Part shown: in pieces, positions 33,090-44,200 of the stretch
Numbering within the stretch: position 1 is the stretch's first letter
Layout of the letters: every line of letters begins with the position of its first letter
NCBI GenBank assembly: GCA_947095585.1
Contig: OX352764.1
Coordinates: forward strand, 73,427,536 to 73,491,535
Source: Nephrocerus scutellatus
Taxonomy: Eukaryota; Arthropoda; Insecta; Diptera; Pipunculidae
DNA length: 64,000 nt
Direction: 5' to 3'
Position numbers and translations under genes: made by a program
The notes under the pieces: model-generated
What the model saw: the letters and a program-made list of their open reading frames with translations, nothing else
Databases searched by the model: none
Told to the model about the DNA's origin: nothing

Positions 33090-35326
33090 CCGCAAAGTGT
33101 GAATCTCAGCAACATACGTGGGCTGAGAACGAATTTTTTCGCTTTGTTTACATATGTAAATGTCTCAAGTATTTGAGAATTCTGATACTTCGGATTTAAA
33201 TCTGCCTGGGTATAGCTTAGTGCCATTATTTTTCCCACGACGCGGGCTCGCATTTTATGTCCGTAGTGATGTTGCGTTTAAACTGTTGCCTCAATCAAGC
33301 CACTGTTCCAATGCGGAATTTATTGTCATATGGCTGAGAAATCGTACACGGGCGCAACATTCACTACTGCTTTCTTTATAGAAGCCCCAACTTAGACAGA
33401 GTTTCAACTCTTCACGAGTTTGACTCAATTGCAAGAATTGTCACAAATGATTATAACACTGAAATCGCTATTGCGGGCGATTTCATTGTCGCAATTCTGG
33501 GTGGCTTCGCCATTCTTGGTGGCTTCGCCATTCTGGCCAGACAACACCCATAGGAATGGATGTTGAGTTGTTCGTTGAGTTTAATCACCTTAGTTAGCTT
33601 ATAAATGAGCCTACAAGAATACCTGACATTGCAAATCCTTCCACGAACACCCTTGAGTTGTTCCTTACCTCTCGTCCTGATAATTACTCCGTCAATGTAT
33701 TATTGCCTCTAGGCTCGTCTGACTATTGTGTTGTATCAGGTAATTTCTCGTTAATAAATCACGCAACGAAGATGCCGCCGCTGATGCAATCACAAACATC
33801 ATTCATTTGTAAAACCAAAGACGAGGATGGTATGACTGAAGCTGTAAAGAGGCTTCTTGGATTAGAGAGGTATAGTTTCGGTTTTACAAAGCAAGCCCTA
33901 CTGATGATAACCGAACAATTTTTAAACGAGCCAGAAATGATTGCAATGCTCATCTTCGGCGAGTCAAATTCGCCTACGACCAAGAATTGAGGCAAAAAAT
34001 ACTACAATGTCCCAAAGTTGGTAAACATTTTTGGTCTTTTGTAAAAAGAATCAAAAATACAGCCTCGTCGTCAATTCCAACGCTCATTTATAATGACACT
34101 CCACATGTCAACTCTAAAGACAAAGCCAATCTGTTTGCTGCACATTTTGCAGCTAGCTCTACGCTTCCAGATTGTGCATTGATGCCGCCTGCACCCACGA
34201 GTATTGAACACTCTTTGGGACAGATCTCCATTCGTACTCGCGTAGTTGCTAAAGTTTTAAACGATCTCAACATTCACAAATCCGCTGGGCAAGATGGTAT
34301 TTCCCCATTAGTTCTGAAGAGGTGTTCTTCTAAGCTGGCATTACCATTGCGTAAGTTTTTCCATCGATCATAATCTTCTCTCGACTCTTCCCGAGAAGGT
34401 GGAAAACAGCCTTTGTATAGCCCATACCCAAAAAGGCGAGCTGTCGTCTCCTTCTTCATACAGACCCATAGCACTTACGTCCATTCATGGAAACGCTGAT
34501 CAATTTTCAGCTCCTGAAATATCTTGAAACCAACGAATCCTTAGTAACCAGCAGCACGAATTTCGTGGGCAACGTTCCACTGGTGATTTGTTGGTATATC
34601 TCACCGAACAGTGGAACCGGCCTTTGCATCAATATGGTTAAAGCAAAGCTGTTGCATTCGATATTTCCAAAGCATTTGACAGAGGCATCAATCTCTTTTG
34701 TCCAAAATGTGTGCTTATGGAGTCGACGAACAACTGCTTCATTGGATTAGAAGCTATCTTTTGGACCGATAAATTCAAGTTGTATTGGACGGTTTCAAGT
34801 CTGAAATACATTACATAAATGCTGGCGTTCCCCAGGGCTCTATGTTGTCCCCAACACTCTTTCTCATTTTTATTAATGATCTCTTATCTGTGACTTCTAA
34901 TCTAATTCACTCTTTCGCTGACGACAGCACTCTCAGCTTCTCATATAAGTTTGAGGAACGTCCCTCCATTTCTCATGTGGAACTCAAACAACTACATATG
35001 CTTAGCACATTAAATTCTAACCTAGACAGCATAATAAAATGGGGAGAAAACAATCGAGTAGAATTTAACTCTTCCCAAACCCAATGCTGTATCCCGTCAT
35101 CTAAGCGAATTCCAAATCCCATGCCATTATCCATTGATTCGCTTGAACTCCTTGAATTCAATTCTTCGGACGAACAGGGATTCGTTCTTCAGCCGTACAC
35201 TCGTGGCGGAATGCTCTGCCAAGCGATGTCTTTACACATCACTAAGATCCACAGGCATTAAAAACACAAGCTCATAGACATCTCCTCTTTTCTTCTCCTT
35301 TTCCTTAACGACAACGCGGTGCCAAG
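33090..35326 (+). mobile_element. LINE-A copy 4: the most complete EN-RT copy
   Basis: Head-to-tail after copy 3. Endonuclease start (33160-33381; FENSDTSDLNLPGYSLVPLF, FPRRGLAFYVRSDVAFK), a GDF box with small duplications (33470-33540), then FLTSRPDNYSVNVLLPLGSSD, linker 33760-33990, RT fingers 33987-34373 (ASSTLPDCALMPPAPTS, KSAGQDGISPLVLKRCS), motif 2 in other frames (34380-34500), and palm 34785-35150: INAGVPQGSMLSPTLFLIF, SFADDSTLSFSYKFEE (YxDD box as FADD), and NLDSIIKWGENNRVEF. The thumb is deleted, then the terminal FILQPYTRG-type domain. At least five frameshifts. It is cut at GCCAAGCAT where the SINE tail begins, so the hairpin and poly-A are missing. Confidence 0.85.
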
Positions 35327-35628
35327 CATATAATAATAATAATAATATTCGGCGCGACAGACGGTTGCAGTCCAAGGCCTAGCTTCTCGCGACCATTTGT
35401 GTTTTGGACGTATATTTTTTGACACAAATGGAAGGGACCTACAATTTAAGGCCGGATCCGAACGGCGAATTGAGAAGCCTTCCGTGACAAGTTATTACTC
35501 TCGGAACGTTTGTCACCCATTCGCGAGAGTTGGGACACCGTGAAAAATACTTTTTGGTGTTACTAGGATTCGAGCCACGAACCTCCTGCTCAGCATCAAT
35601 GGAGTTATCCACTGAGCCACGGCGCCCA
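35327..35628 (-). mobile_element. SINE S copy 6 (full length, minus)
   Basis: Reverse complement of the full SINE: (TAA)6 tail at 35329-35345, CGGCGCGACAGACGG, CAAGGCCTAGCTTCTCGCGAC, GGATCCGAACGGCGAATTGAG, CCATTCGCGAGAG, GATTCGAGCCACGAACC (B box), CACTGAGCCACGGCGCCCA (A box). Its 5' end lands inside the F array at CATCTAAGTCC. Confidence 0.9.
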
Positions 35629-36310
35629 TCTAAGTCCAAAACAGCATTATTTTTATTCCGCGTATAACGCGTGTCGCGTGTGATGGGTTGAAATTTTTTT
35701 TTTTCGACTTTTTTGAGGTCCTTTTTAACCACCTTCCACACGACCTAGAGTGTTGAAATTCTGTGAGTGTCTAAGTCCAAAATAGAATTTTTTTTATTCC
35801 GCGTATGACGCATATCGCGTGTCGCGTATGGCACGTGTGATGAGTTGAATTTTTTTTTTCGACTTTTAGAGGTCCTTTTTAACGGCCTTCCACACGATAT
35901 AGTGAGGTGAAATTTTGTGTCTAAGTCCAAAATAGTATTTTTTATATTCCGCGTATGACGCGTGTCGCGTATTGCTCGTGTGATGGGTTGACATTTTTTT
36001 CTACTTTTTGAAGACCTTGCACAGCTGAAATTTTATTTGTGTCTAAGTCCAAAATAGCATTATTTACATTCCGCGTATAACGCGTGTCACGTTTAGCACG
36101 TATGATGGGTTGAAATCGCGCCATTTTCTCATTTTTTAAGGTCATTTTTAACCAACTCTTGCACGACCTAGTGGGCTGAAATTATGTGGCTCAATGTCAG
36201 GGGCTAATTTTGATATCCCGCTTTTGACGCGTTTCGCTAGTCACGTGTGAAACCTGGAAAAAAGAAAATACGTTGAAAAAACCACGACCTCAAAAACAGA
36301 TATTTTGGCG
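35629..36310 (+). repeat. F tandem array, ~4.5 units of ~120-150 bp
   Basis: Units start at GTCTAAGTCCAAAATAG (about 35629, 35769, 35919, 36041) and run through a CG-dense core (TTCCGCGTATGACGCGTGTCGCG), GTGATGGGTTGAAATTTTTTT, TCGACTTTTT-GAGGTCCTTTTTAAC and CACACGACCTAG-GAAATTTTGTG. The last unit is diverged and continues into the end phrase CCACGACCTCAAAAACAGAT. The core is rich in CG and short palindromes such as ACGCGT. No protein-coding capacity. Confidence 0.9.
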
Positions 36311-36420
36311 ATTATTACCAAATAATAATGGACTGTGTGGCGTGTGTATACAAAAGGGTGTACCTGCAAAAATAAGTTTTTTTACATTTACCTTTTCATT
36401 AACAAATTACCGGCTATTAC
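36311..36420 (+). repeat. F element tail
   Basis: GGACTGTGTGGCGTGTGTATA and TACCTGCAAAAATAAG-TTTTTTTACA match 27170-27230 and 36950-37000, which fixes the F element's 3' boundary. Confidence 0.55.
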
Positions 36421-36434
36421 TTAAAAACTAATAA

Positions 36435-36812
36435 TGGACAAAAAACAAAACAAAAATCTGGGAAATCCATTTAAAAGAATACCTGGATGACCTTTTTAGT
36501 GATATACTGAAAACTGGGAAATCCCGGAAATTCTTAATTACGGCCAAAAGTCAATTCATGGCTGAAAACAGGAAAGCCCTAAAGAAATTTAGTTACATGC
36601 ATTCATTTGATTTCGTTAAATCACTGAATAATTTGCTATTAAAAGAAAGGTCGAAAACGAAATCAGTTATTGGTGTATGTTCGATTGATAGCTTCAGGAT
36701 TATAGACGTTAAGTCGAGAATAGCGATGTTGACAAAAAATTATAGACAACTAGGCAGCTTAAGCTCCAGTCTTAAGATGTTGATGTGCCAAATGGGGCAA
36801 GTAAAGTATTAA
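36435..36812 (+). pseudogene. Unrecognised 125-codon open frame with poly-A signal
   Basis: The plus frame is open from 36435: KTKIWEIHLKEYLDDLFSDI, LKTGKSRKFLITAKSQF, then the first ATG (36558) MAENRKALKKFSYMHSFDFV, KSLNNLLLKERSKTKSVIGV, CSIDSFRIIDVKSRIAMLTK, ending QMGQVKY and TAA. Charged, Lys-rich, no hydrophobic segment. An AATAAA lies at 36846, 35 bases past the stop. It could be the last exon of a host gene or of a transposon carried by the F element, whose tail phrases flank it on both sides (36311-36420 and 36930-37000). Family unknown. Confidence 0.35.
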
Positions 36813-36929
36813 CATTTTATTTCTTTTATAAATATAAATATATGAAAATAAATGAATTCACTTAATTAAAATAGAAACAAAGAAGCTTTAGTTTTAGCTT
36901 GATCAATAAATTTATTATTTTCAGCATGT

Positions 36930-37080
36930 CAAACGAAAGTTTATGGCTTATGTCGATGTATACATAAAAGTTTTTACCCAAAAAAACAAAGTTTTTTTTT
37001 ATCATTTACTTGTTGTTATTTGAAAATGTTCGTAATAAAAAATAGAAAACTTGCTCGGAAAATTGAAAAGTTTGTGAAAA
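36930..37080 (+). repeat. Second F-type tail
   Basis: TTATGTCGATGTATACATAAAA and TTTTTACCCAAAAAAACAAAG match 27190-27230. The two F tails bracket the open frame at 36435-36812. Confidence 0.55.
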
Positions 37081-37169
37081 ACTGAAAGTGATTTTTTCCA
37101 TGGGTTTTGTGTATAACCATAACTCACGAACCCGTATATATTTTTTGCCGATATGTGTCGATTCTATAG

Positions 37170-37310
37170 TTTTCTGGGTGGCTGAGGTCTGTGGGTGTGG
37201 GAGGGGGGGGCAGTGGGCGGGAGTTAAATGGGTGGGTGGAAAGTGGGTAGTATGTCAATGGTCGGGTGGCCAGTATGCGGGTAGTCAGTTTGGTGGGGGT
37301 TAGTTGGACA
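37170..37310 (+). repeat. G-rich minisatellite
   Basis: Strongly G-biased plus strand with irregular units GTGGG-GGTGGGT, including a run of eight G near 37201. It resembles the interior of the element at 57591-57862 (CAGTGGGCGGG, GGGTGGGTGG) but has no flanking inverted repeat. Quadruplex formation is possible; the frame crossing it (37088-37303) is low complexity. Confidence 0.75.
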
Positions 37311-37339
37311 GTGCAGCCGGTAAACGCCGGGTATTTCCC

Positions 37340-37870
37340 CTAGTAGACAATAAAATGTAATTAAATAAGCGCGTTACTCTGTTGGGTGTTACAAAGTACA
37401 GTTCGTTTTTCTTTATATTGTGTCGATGGAAGGAGGTTGTACTAGAACAGTGCACCTGGCTATTTTGCTTGATCAACGCTTGTTTAAAAAGCAATAGACT
37501 AGTTGCAAGCAGGAAACATTTTGCGATGTCCAAGTGAATCGATTGTTTTCGCTTTACATCGCCCATAAATTTTATTCATAGAAGCAATATGGTCGTAGAT
37601 ACACCTGGCCAGACTGTACAGTTGTATTCCAGTTTAAGGCGAATAAAAGCTTTGTAAATAGTAGCCAGATATTCTTCCACAGTTTTGGGAACCCTAAATA
37701 TTTTTTTGTCGCTGTTCAATATGAAATAGTTCCAAAGAAGCTTGTTGTATATGCATATACAGTATTAGGTTTTCAAAGCGTAAAATTCTACTTTTTGGTG
37801 TATTTCCTATTTTGTTATGCCATCAAGGTCAGAATTCGGCTTGTTCACCATTATGTTGTAAAACAAGTTG
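37340..37870 (-). mobile_element. LINE-C copy 2: RT thumb
   Basis: Matches 50880-51130 in the same orientation: AGCAGGAAACATTTTGCGATG, CGATTGTTTTCGC, CCTGGCCAGACTGTACAG, TTGTAAATAGTAGCCAGAT. On the minus strand this is the VYLDG/RMQNRAIKLI and RNVS-CL thumb. The upstream palm is at 38600-39300, separated by a tandem array and a MITE. Confidence 0.7.
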
Positions 37871-37899
37871 CAAGAAATGGCAAACAAAAATTCTGTATA

Positions 37900-38290
37900 A
37901 ATACAAATGAAAGTTTGTTTGCTTGTTATTTATAAAAACTCTCATTTACCAACCGATTTTTATAAAATTTTCAATGTATATTATTAGCAGGTAGAGGAAG
38001 TCTATAGGCTATAGTACACACCTTTCCCTCATAGGGGATGGGAAATGTAAATTGTTAATATCAGCCATTTACCAACAGATTTTTATGAAATTTTCAGTTT
38101 ATATTATTGGTAGGTGGAGGAAGGTTATACGCAATAGTACACCACCGTTCCCTTTCCGTGGGGCATGGGAAATGTTAATATCATCCCCATACATCCACAT
38201 TCACAAGCCCATTTTTATGAAATTTTTAATGTTTATATGCAGGGCATAAGTTTTAAGACTATATATAGTACATCCGTGGTAGTAAGAAGA
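37900..38290 (+). repeat. Tandem array, three ~115-bp units
   Basis: Units carry TCATTTACCAACCGATTTTTA-AAATTTTCA, TATTATTAGCAGGTAGAGGAAG, ATAGTACACACC and CATAGGGGATGGGAAATGT, repeated at about 37945, 38062 and 38175 with divergence. It interrupts LINE-C. Confidence 0.75.
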
Positions 38291-38332
38291 AGGCGGAGGT
38301 TCATGTGTGCGTGCACCCCGTGGTGGTAACCC

Positions 38333-38589
38333 AAACCTTCTCTATAGAAAGCCCAACTCAATGCATACTAATGCTGTAAACCAATCAAAACGCGTCTGTA
38401 TTTTGGAATGTGAATACAGTGTACAAAAAATAAGTACATAGTCGCAAAGAGCGAGAAACGTAAGATGTGGTAGTGGGAAACAGAAAAATTTTATATGGAT
38501 TTTGCTCTTTAGTTGATAACTAATACAAATACGTTTTGGATAGTATTTGTGTACGATCGGAACAGTTGGGCTTTCTATAGAGAAGGTTT
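38333..38589. mobile_element. 257-bp MITE with 25-bp perfect inverted ends
   Basis: 38333-38357 is the exact reverse complement of 38565-38589 (ends AAACCTTCTCTATAGAAAGC). A 10-bp direct repeat TGGTGGTAAC lies at 38321-38330 and 38590-38599, on the outside (two extra C on the left). Inverted ends plus a 9-10 bp target duplication suggest a Mutator-like non-autonomous element. No coding capacity. Confidence 0.7.
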
Positions 38590-38599
38590 TGGTGGTAAC

Positions 38600-39300
38600 A
38601 CGAATGCGAGGGTTCATGTGTGCGGGTAGCGAAGCGCTCGAGATTAGCGAGTCATTAATAATGAAATGAGCAAAAAGATTCGGAGACAAAACGAATCTTT
38701 GGGTAAAACCAACAATTATGCGGTATACTTCTGATCTCAAACCCACTGGAATTAAATTCTGTAATAAAAGCTTTTTATCCAATGGAGCAGAGTAATATCC
38801 ATTCCAAAAGTACGCATTTTTGACAAAAGGGCTCGATGCCAAATTAAATATCAAATACCTTGGAAATTTTTCTTTCAACATTAATTTTTGTTAGATATGC
38901 GATGACCAGCATCTAAAAACAGTACTGCTGGATTTTCTGTGATTCAAGTTATCTTTTCCATAAGCTGTCGATATCATCAGCGTTTTGATGACCTTGGAAA
39001 TAATGTATGTTAGCGCTATAAGTCAGTACTGGGAAAGAGATGACAGTTCGCTTTTTGTGGTTCAGGCTACAAAAAGGCTGTTTTTCAACTTGTCACGAAA
39101 AGTCCAGAAGAATAGGAGATAGCAAAAAGTCTACGCAATTGTAAAACTAGCGTTGAAGAACACCTCTTCAGAACTATTGGGATAATACTAATAATAAGTA
39201 ATAATGGCCAGATGAGATCACCTAAAACTGTAGCAACTGTAGAAGTATGAAAAGTAGATCTGTCCCATGGACAATTTGACACAGACGGTAGCAACGCAAA
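38600..39300 (-). mobile_element. LINE-C copy 2: RT fingers and palm
   Basis: Minus strand from 39294: IPIVLKRCSSTLVLQLRRLF, AISYSSGLF (fingers), then a frame at 38881-38620 with GLRSEVYRIIVGFTQRFVLS and PNLFAHFIINDSLIS, the decayed VPQGSVLSPTLFLIFINDLLS strand. The FADD box is not found. Collinear with the thumb at 37340-37870. Confidence 0.7.
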
Positions 39301-40879
39301 TGGACGTCGAACTAGTAGGTTTAATTCGGTTCAATTGTTGGACAAATTTTGACTTGCCAAAGGAAAGCATTTCAATAATGTCTGCCTTCTCTGAATTTTA
39401 TTCGATGTTACGAGTTACGGGTTACTACGATCGAAGATTTGATGTGGTGCGATTTTAAGCCTCCCCAGTCGATTTAGGTGAAATTATCGTGTACCAGCGT
39501 CTGCATAATTTTGTGTAACACAAAAGGATCCATACAATTAAAGTTTAATTAATAAATATTTTCACTACGTACCTATTCAATTTTTTCAAATACATATATT
39601 TGAAAAAATATGTGTTGCTAGTTCGTGTCAGAACTACCACATACAGAAGGATATAGAATTTTAAACATAACACTTTTACATACTCTAAAAATTCCGAATG
39701 CTTCTGTTAGGAACTTCCAGAATTTGTTTTTTCTGTATAGTGTTATCTCATGACGCTTCTATTTCGAGTAGAACTACACTTACTTCACTTCGGAAAAGAT
39801 CTTTGCATAAATAGAATGGGAAAGTAGAGCGTTGCAATAATCATAATAATAATAATATCGAGCTGAGCTACGTCGACATGCTCGCACAGATAGGTACTAC
39901 TGAATATGCTGATTGCTTTCAACTCGAATGTCGTTCTATCGTGCTAACATTTGAAATTGTAAGAATGAAATGAAACCCCGCAGTGAATTTCAATTCAGTC
40001 AGGCATCCATATGAGTTTGGAAAAAGCACACAGGAAATTCGAAGAGGCCCATCACTTGAGGCGTTCGTGTTTTTTATATTAAGTGCAACTTCGCCGCGCC
40101 GTATGTTGCGCGCCTTTAAAATTTGTATTGCATCTGCAGTTCATGCTGGCTGCTACTGCTACTGCTGCTGCTTGATAGAAGAATTTCCGCACAACCTGCC
40201 TTTTTTGCTAACTCACTGTAATTTTTTGATTCCACATATCGTCGTCGTTCTCCTCGTCGTTACCACAAATGTTTGTCATTTGCATTTATATTTTATATTC
40301 ACACAATTTGTCAGCTATGCATGCTGATGTGCAGCAAAAATCACAAACTCTACAGTTTGCTAACTAGATCTACTTATGTTTAGAGATTCATTTTTCAGTA
40401 TTTGCAACTGATGTCTTCTCTAAGTTAAACACAGTTTTATTTTCCATATCAATCTTATTCCACCTAAAGTTCTATGTTTTGTTATTAAAAACCAATGCAT
40501 TATATTGTGCTTACCAGTCCAATGCATGAAGCCAAGACCTTTATAGATGTTAAGAATATAAAAGGAAATATAAATAAAAAGATGGCTCAATGGAACCCTC
40601 TACCTACTGATCACTCGACTCAACATAGAAGTTCCAAAGGTACCCCTCTCCTGTTTCAAACCCAAGTTGCTGGTCTTTTTGCGTTTATTTCTTATTTAAT
40701 CTTCCCTAATGGTGGTGTGAGGGCCCCATAATTTCCCTTCGGGGATCGGCGACAATATATCTCGGGCTTTTTGCCGTCTTTTCTATATTCTACTTCTCTT
40801 TTCGCTTCAGCGGGTAGCCATGCTCCAGGACGCAGAGAATGGGGATAGACCCCTAGTTTCCCCTTAATGAGTCACCGCC
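39301..40879. other. No gene supported
   Basis: Apart from the hairpin at 39581-39608, nothing recognised. The 114-codon frame at 39983-40327 includes a CTG/CTA run (about 40146-40172) and a hydrophobic stretch but no domain. An (ATA)n tract is at 39840-39857. The sequence at 40740-40880 is GC-richer and may be the 3' part of the LINE remnant that follows. Confidence 0.4.
39581..39608. repeat. Perfect 12-bp hairpin
   Basis: TTTTTTCAAATA (39581-39592) and TATTTGAAAAAA (39597-39608) pair perfectly across a 4-base loop CATA. AT-rich; function unknown. Confidence 0.8.
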
Positions 40880-41235
40880 ATCCCACCGCTAAAGCATGGA
40901 TATAATCCATTGTGTTAGGAATTGCTCAACACCTAGCTGAGAGCATCCTGAATGGCATCAATATGGACATTGTTGGAATTGCCTTTTATATAATTCAACC
41001 TTCTTTTTTGTTTGTATTATGGCAAATGTTTAATCGTTTCTTTATGCCTAATTTTAAGGTATGCATGCTTCCATGCTTGCGTATGTTTGAATCGTAGTAT
41101 GATATCGGTGTCTAGTATATGCTTCAGAACCTTCAGTAAGACTGTCTGAGTGTGCTGAAGTCTTAGCATATTCATAACACCTCCTGCCTGCTTTTGGGAT
41201 GGGCACTACTCGCACTCTTCTTTTAGTAGTTTAGT
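40880..41235 (-). mobile_element. I-like LINE RT remnant
   Basis: Minus strand from 41225: RVRVVPIPKAGRRCYEYAKT (RT motif 2), in shifted frame VLLKVLKHILDTDI and then AYLKIRHKETIKHLP, equivalent to the LLK-LE-I-D-I and AYQKGKSTETALH segments of I/R1-type RTs. Further downstream AIQDALS. Heavily frameshifted. Confidence 0.55.
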
Positions 41236-44200
41236 TTTAGTAAAATGATGATATCTAAGTGACCTTCCTTAGAAAACCGGCAAATTATCCGAAACACACC
41301 TGGAGTGCTTGAGGTTGATATGCAGATAATTGCTTTATAGCCACCAAAATGGTAGAAGCTGTAGTTATATTGCTGCTTCTTTGCCTTTTTTGTACTTCTC
41401 CATTACTCTTTGATATTTGAACGCGTCAGCAGCGTCTCTTTTACGCAATGGTACTCTTGCACTTAGTGTACACTTGTGTGTCTTGGGATTTTGCCTTTCT
41501 TCCGGTCATTACTGACGACTGTTTCATCTGAATGGGCACTGGAGTATTATGGCTGATACTCACACTGCTAAAACTGGTACTTGCATTGCAGCAATCCACC
41601 GTTCTGCTCAGCCTCTACTCCTTAATTGTTTTTTAAAATCACACTAGAATATCGGAACGGATGATCCATACTAGCATAGCCAACGTCCCAAAATAAAGCA
41701 CTTAATATAGTCAACCTTGCCTCAGCATCGGAGGGGACCGTTAGAGATTAGTTGTCTTTATCCACTTACTGATCATGTAGCCCTCGGCACTGCTAGCTCA
41801 TCACCTTGGCTTACAAGCGTAATGTAGTGCACTGAGGGTTGGACTGCTCTGTTACCTGACACCATCTTCCTTTATCCGGGCTTGGGTGAGGCTGATAACT
41901 ATCCGATCACTGTCAGATTAAAAACTGGTGGAGTTATTGAGGTCTACTATGACATTCTGAAATGGCGGCTTACTATGGCGGTTAGTCATCAGCAGAATAG
42001 GACGTATTTATTATTATGGAGACTCTATACTGATGAGATCTGCAATATCTGCAATTCTGCTTGGTGAGCAAGGGTTGGCAAGACCACCTAGCTCGAATGA
42101 GCGAAGACCGGATCACCCAGAGTTCAAGGATGGTGGTTAACTTCGGCTTAAAATCGGTACCACTGGCGAGACTTTTTGAGGGTGGACAGGACCACACCCC
42201 CTTGTAGAGCCATATGTGATGTGATCTACTGATTAAATATCTATTTTTTCTGATTTGTATGCCAAACCAAACAAATTGAATTAGGATATATGGTACGAGT
42301 ACCTTACGTATCGTGTTGGCTCCTCTGTTGTGTGGAAACACAAAATTTTTTGAGAAACGTGCATAATATATAAATGTTCGAATATGTATATACCTATACA
42401 TATTCATCATGCATATAAGTCCTTTTAAAAGGCAAGTGCTGCAGGTGTTAATTCATACGAAGAAATTTGTAATTCAATCTCCTCTTGCTGCTGATATCAA
42501 AAGGAATTCAGTTGCCACCAAGAAGACTGCTATTTGGCTATCTACTCCAGAACACTCGCATCATAAGTACACATCCATTCACCTTCAATCCACAGGAGGA
42601 ATTCTTCGTGCAAAAGTTGAATACAGAATGGCGTACAGGAAAAATATTTAGGGGAATTTGTAAACTTTAACCTTAAAAAATTTCGTTAACATCCTATCCA
42701 TTCGACATTACCAGACACTCTGAACATATATGAACATGACTTTAAAAAAAAAACATAAATCACAAGCAATTTATAACAAAAATGTGTGTATCTATGGCAA
42801 TTTACGTCACTAAATATACATAGAGAACAAACCAAAATTGTGACACGAACGAGAGATTTCGTTCAAATGCGATTTCTTTGATCAGAGAGGCATTAATTAC
42901 AGAGGCTCCCATTATAGTAACGCCACTGTGATTAAAGAAGTTTCACTGCAAAAAATAAAAGACACAAAACGTAGCGAAGTTGTGCTGTTTCACAATAAAT
43001 TAAATTCACACATATTCCCAAAGCGTTTTCTCTGGATACTACGTCTATCGTTTTTCTTTCTCGATTTACCCTTTCCCAGTTACCTTTATAATTTCACACG
43101 CACATGTTTTGAATTGTATTCCTTGCAGGATAACTAATAATTTGCAGGAACTAATAAGTCAACGCTAAAAGACAATTCGCAATGAGTTCCCTTATACCAA
43201 AATACACGTTAATTTGATAATTATATTTGATAAAATGTTGAATAATGTATGATTTGAGAAGAAGATAGATATTTATATGTGAACTTTACAAACGTAAGAT
43301 ACAAATTTCCATTTCTATACTCATTTTCAAAGGGTAATTCGAATCCTTTCAGAACAGTTCTTCTTCGTAACACTATTTGGAAATAAATGAACTCTCATTA
43401 AAATGTGTATTAGCATTGAAGATATTATAAGACAGATGAATTTATTTAAATAAAATTAGGGTATACCAGTAAGATTAGTACTTAGCAGGTGCAATAAAAC
43501 ATACTTTTAAATTGAAGGCACAGGGTCTGAGATGGAACTCTATTCTATTCTATACGATACAAGAAAATATTTTTTTAGAATTTTTTTAAATTTGGTTACT
43601 TGCATTGCAATACTCTTTTGTTATTTGAAACATAGAGTACGAGTACCTATAAGTGCTAATTAAAGTGCATTAAGATACAAGATAAAAATATCTAATTTTA
43701 TTTTTTGCAATATTTGCTGGCTAAAATATTTGATCTGTAGAACTACCAGTCTGGTCGTCATGAAGCCAGATAAAAATGAACGGAAAATAATTCTCAATTC
43801 TGATGACAAGCAATAATGTTGATAGGTCAATAAAAATCGTATTTACCGTTGGGTGTTGAATGATAAGGAGAGTAGATAAGTTTCCAAAGGCACTTGAAAC
43901 TCGACCGCATTGAGAATTATATCGATTTATTACAATAATTTGCCATTTTTTCCTCCATAAATAAAAAATGAAATGAAAAAAATGAGCAATAAATTCGTTT
44001 CCTGGTGGCCACACAATCATATAGCCCTTGATGTTGAGTCATGTCGTTAGAAAGGAATTTTTAACAGTTCGGTCAGTTATTTTTGTTTGGATCGAAGGTA
44101 AAAATATAACACATAAATCTATAAATGTTATACTATAATATTTCCATTGGTCGCTGTTCGAACTTTATAGTACCTTACCTGGAGTTAAGCTGAGTATAAG

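Noticed and set aside
38342..38881. 179-codon minus-strand frame as a host gene
   Set aside because: It joins decayed LINE-C RT palm (38620-38881) to MITE sequence; the fusion is accidental.
39983..40327. 114-codon frame with a Cys/Tyr run as a gene
   Set aside because: The run comes from a CTG/CTA micro-repeat, and I see no domain, splice or conservation evidence.
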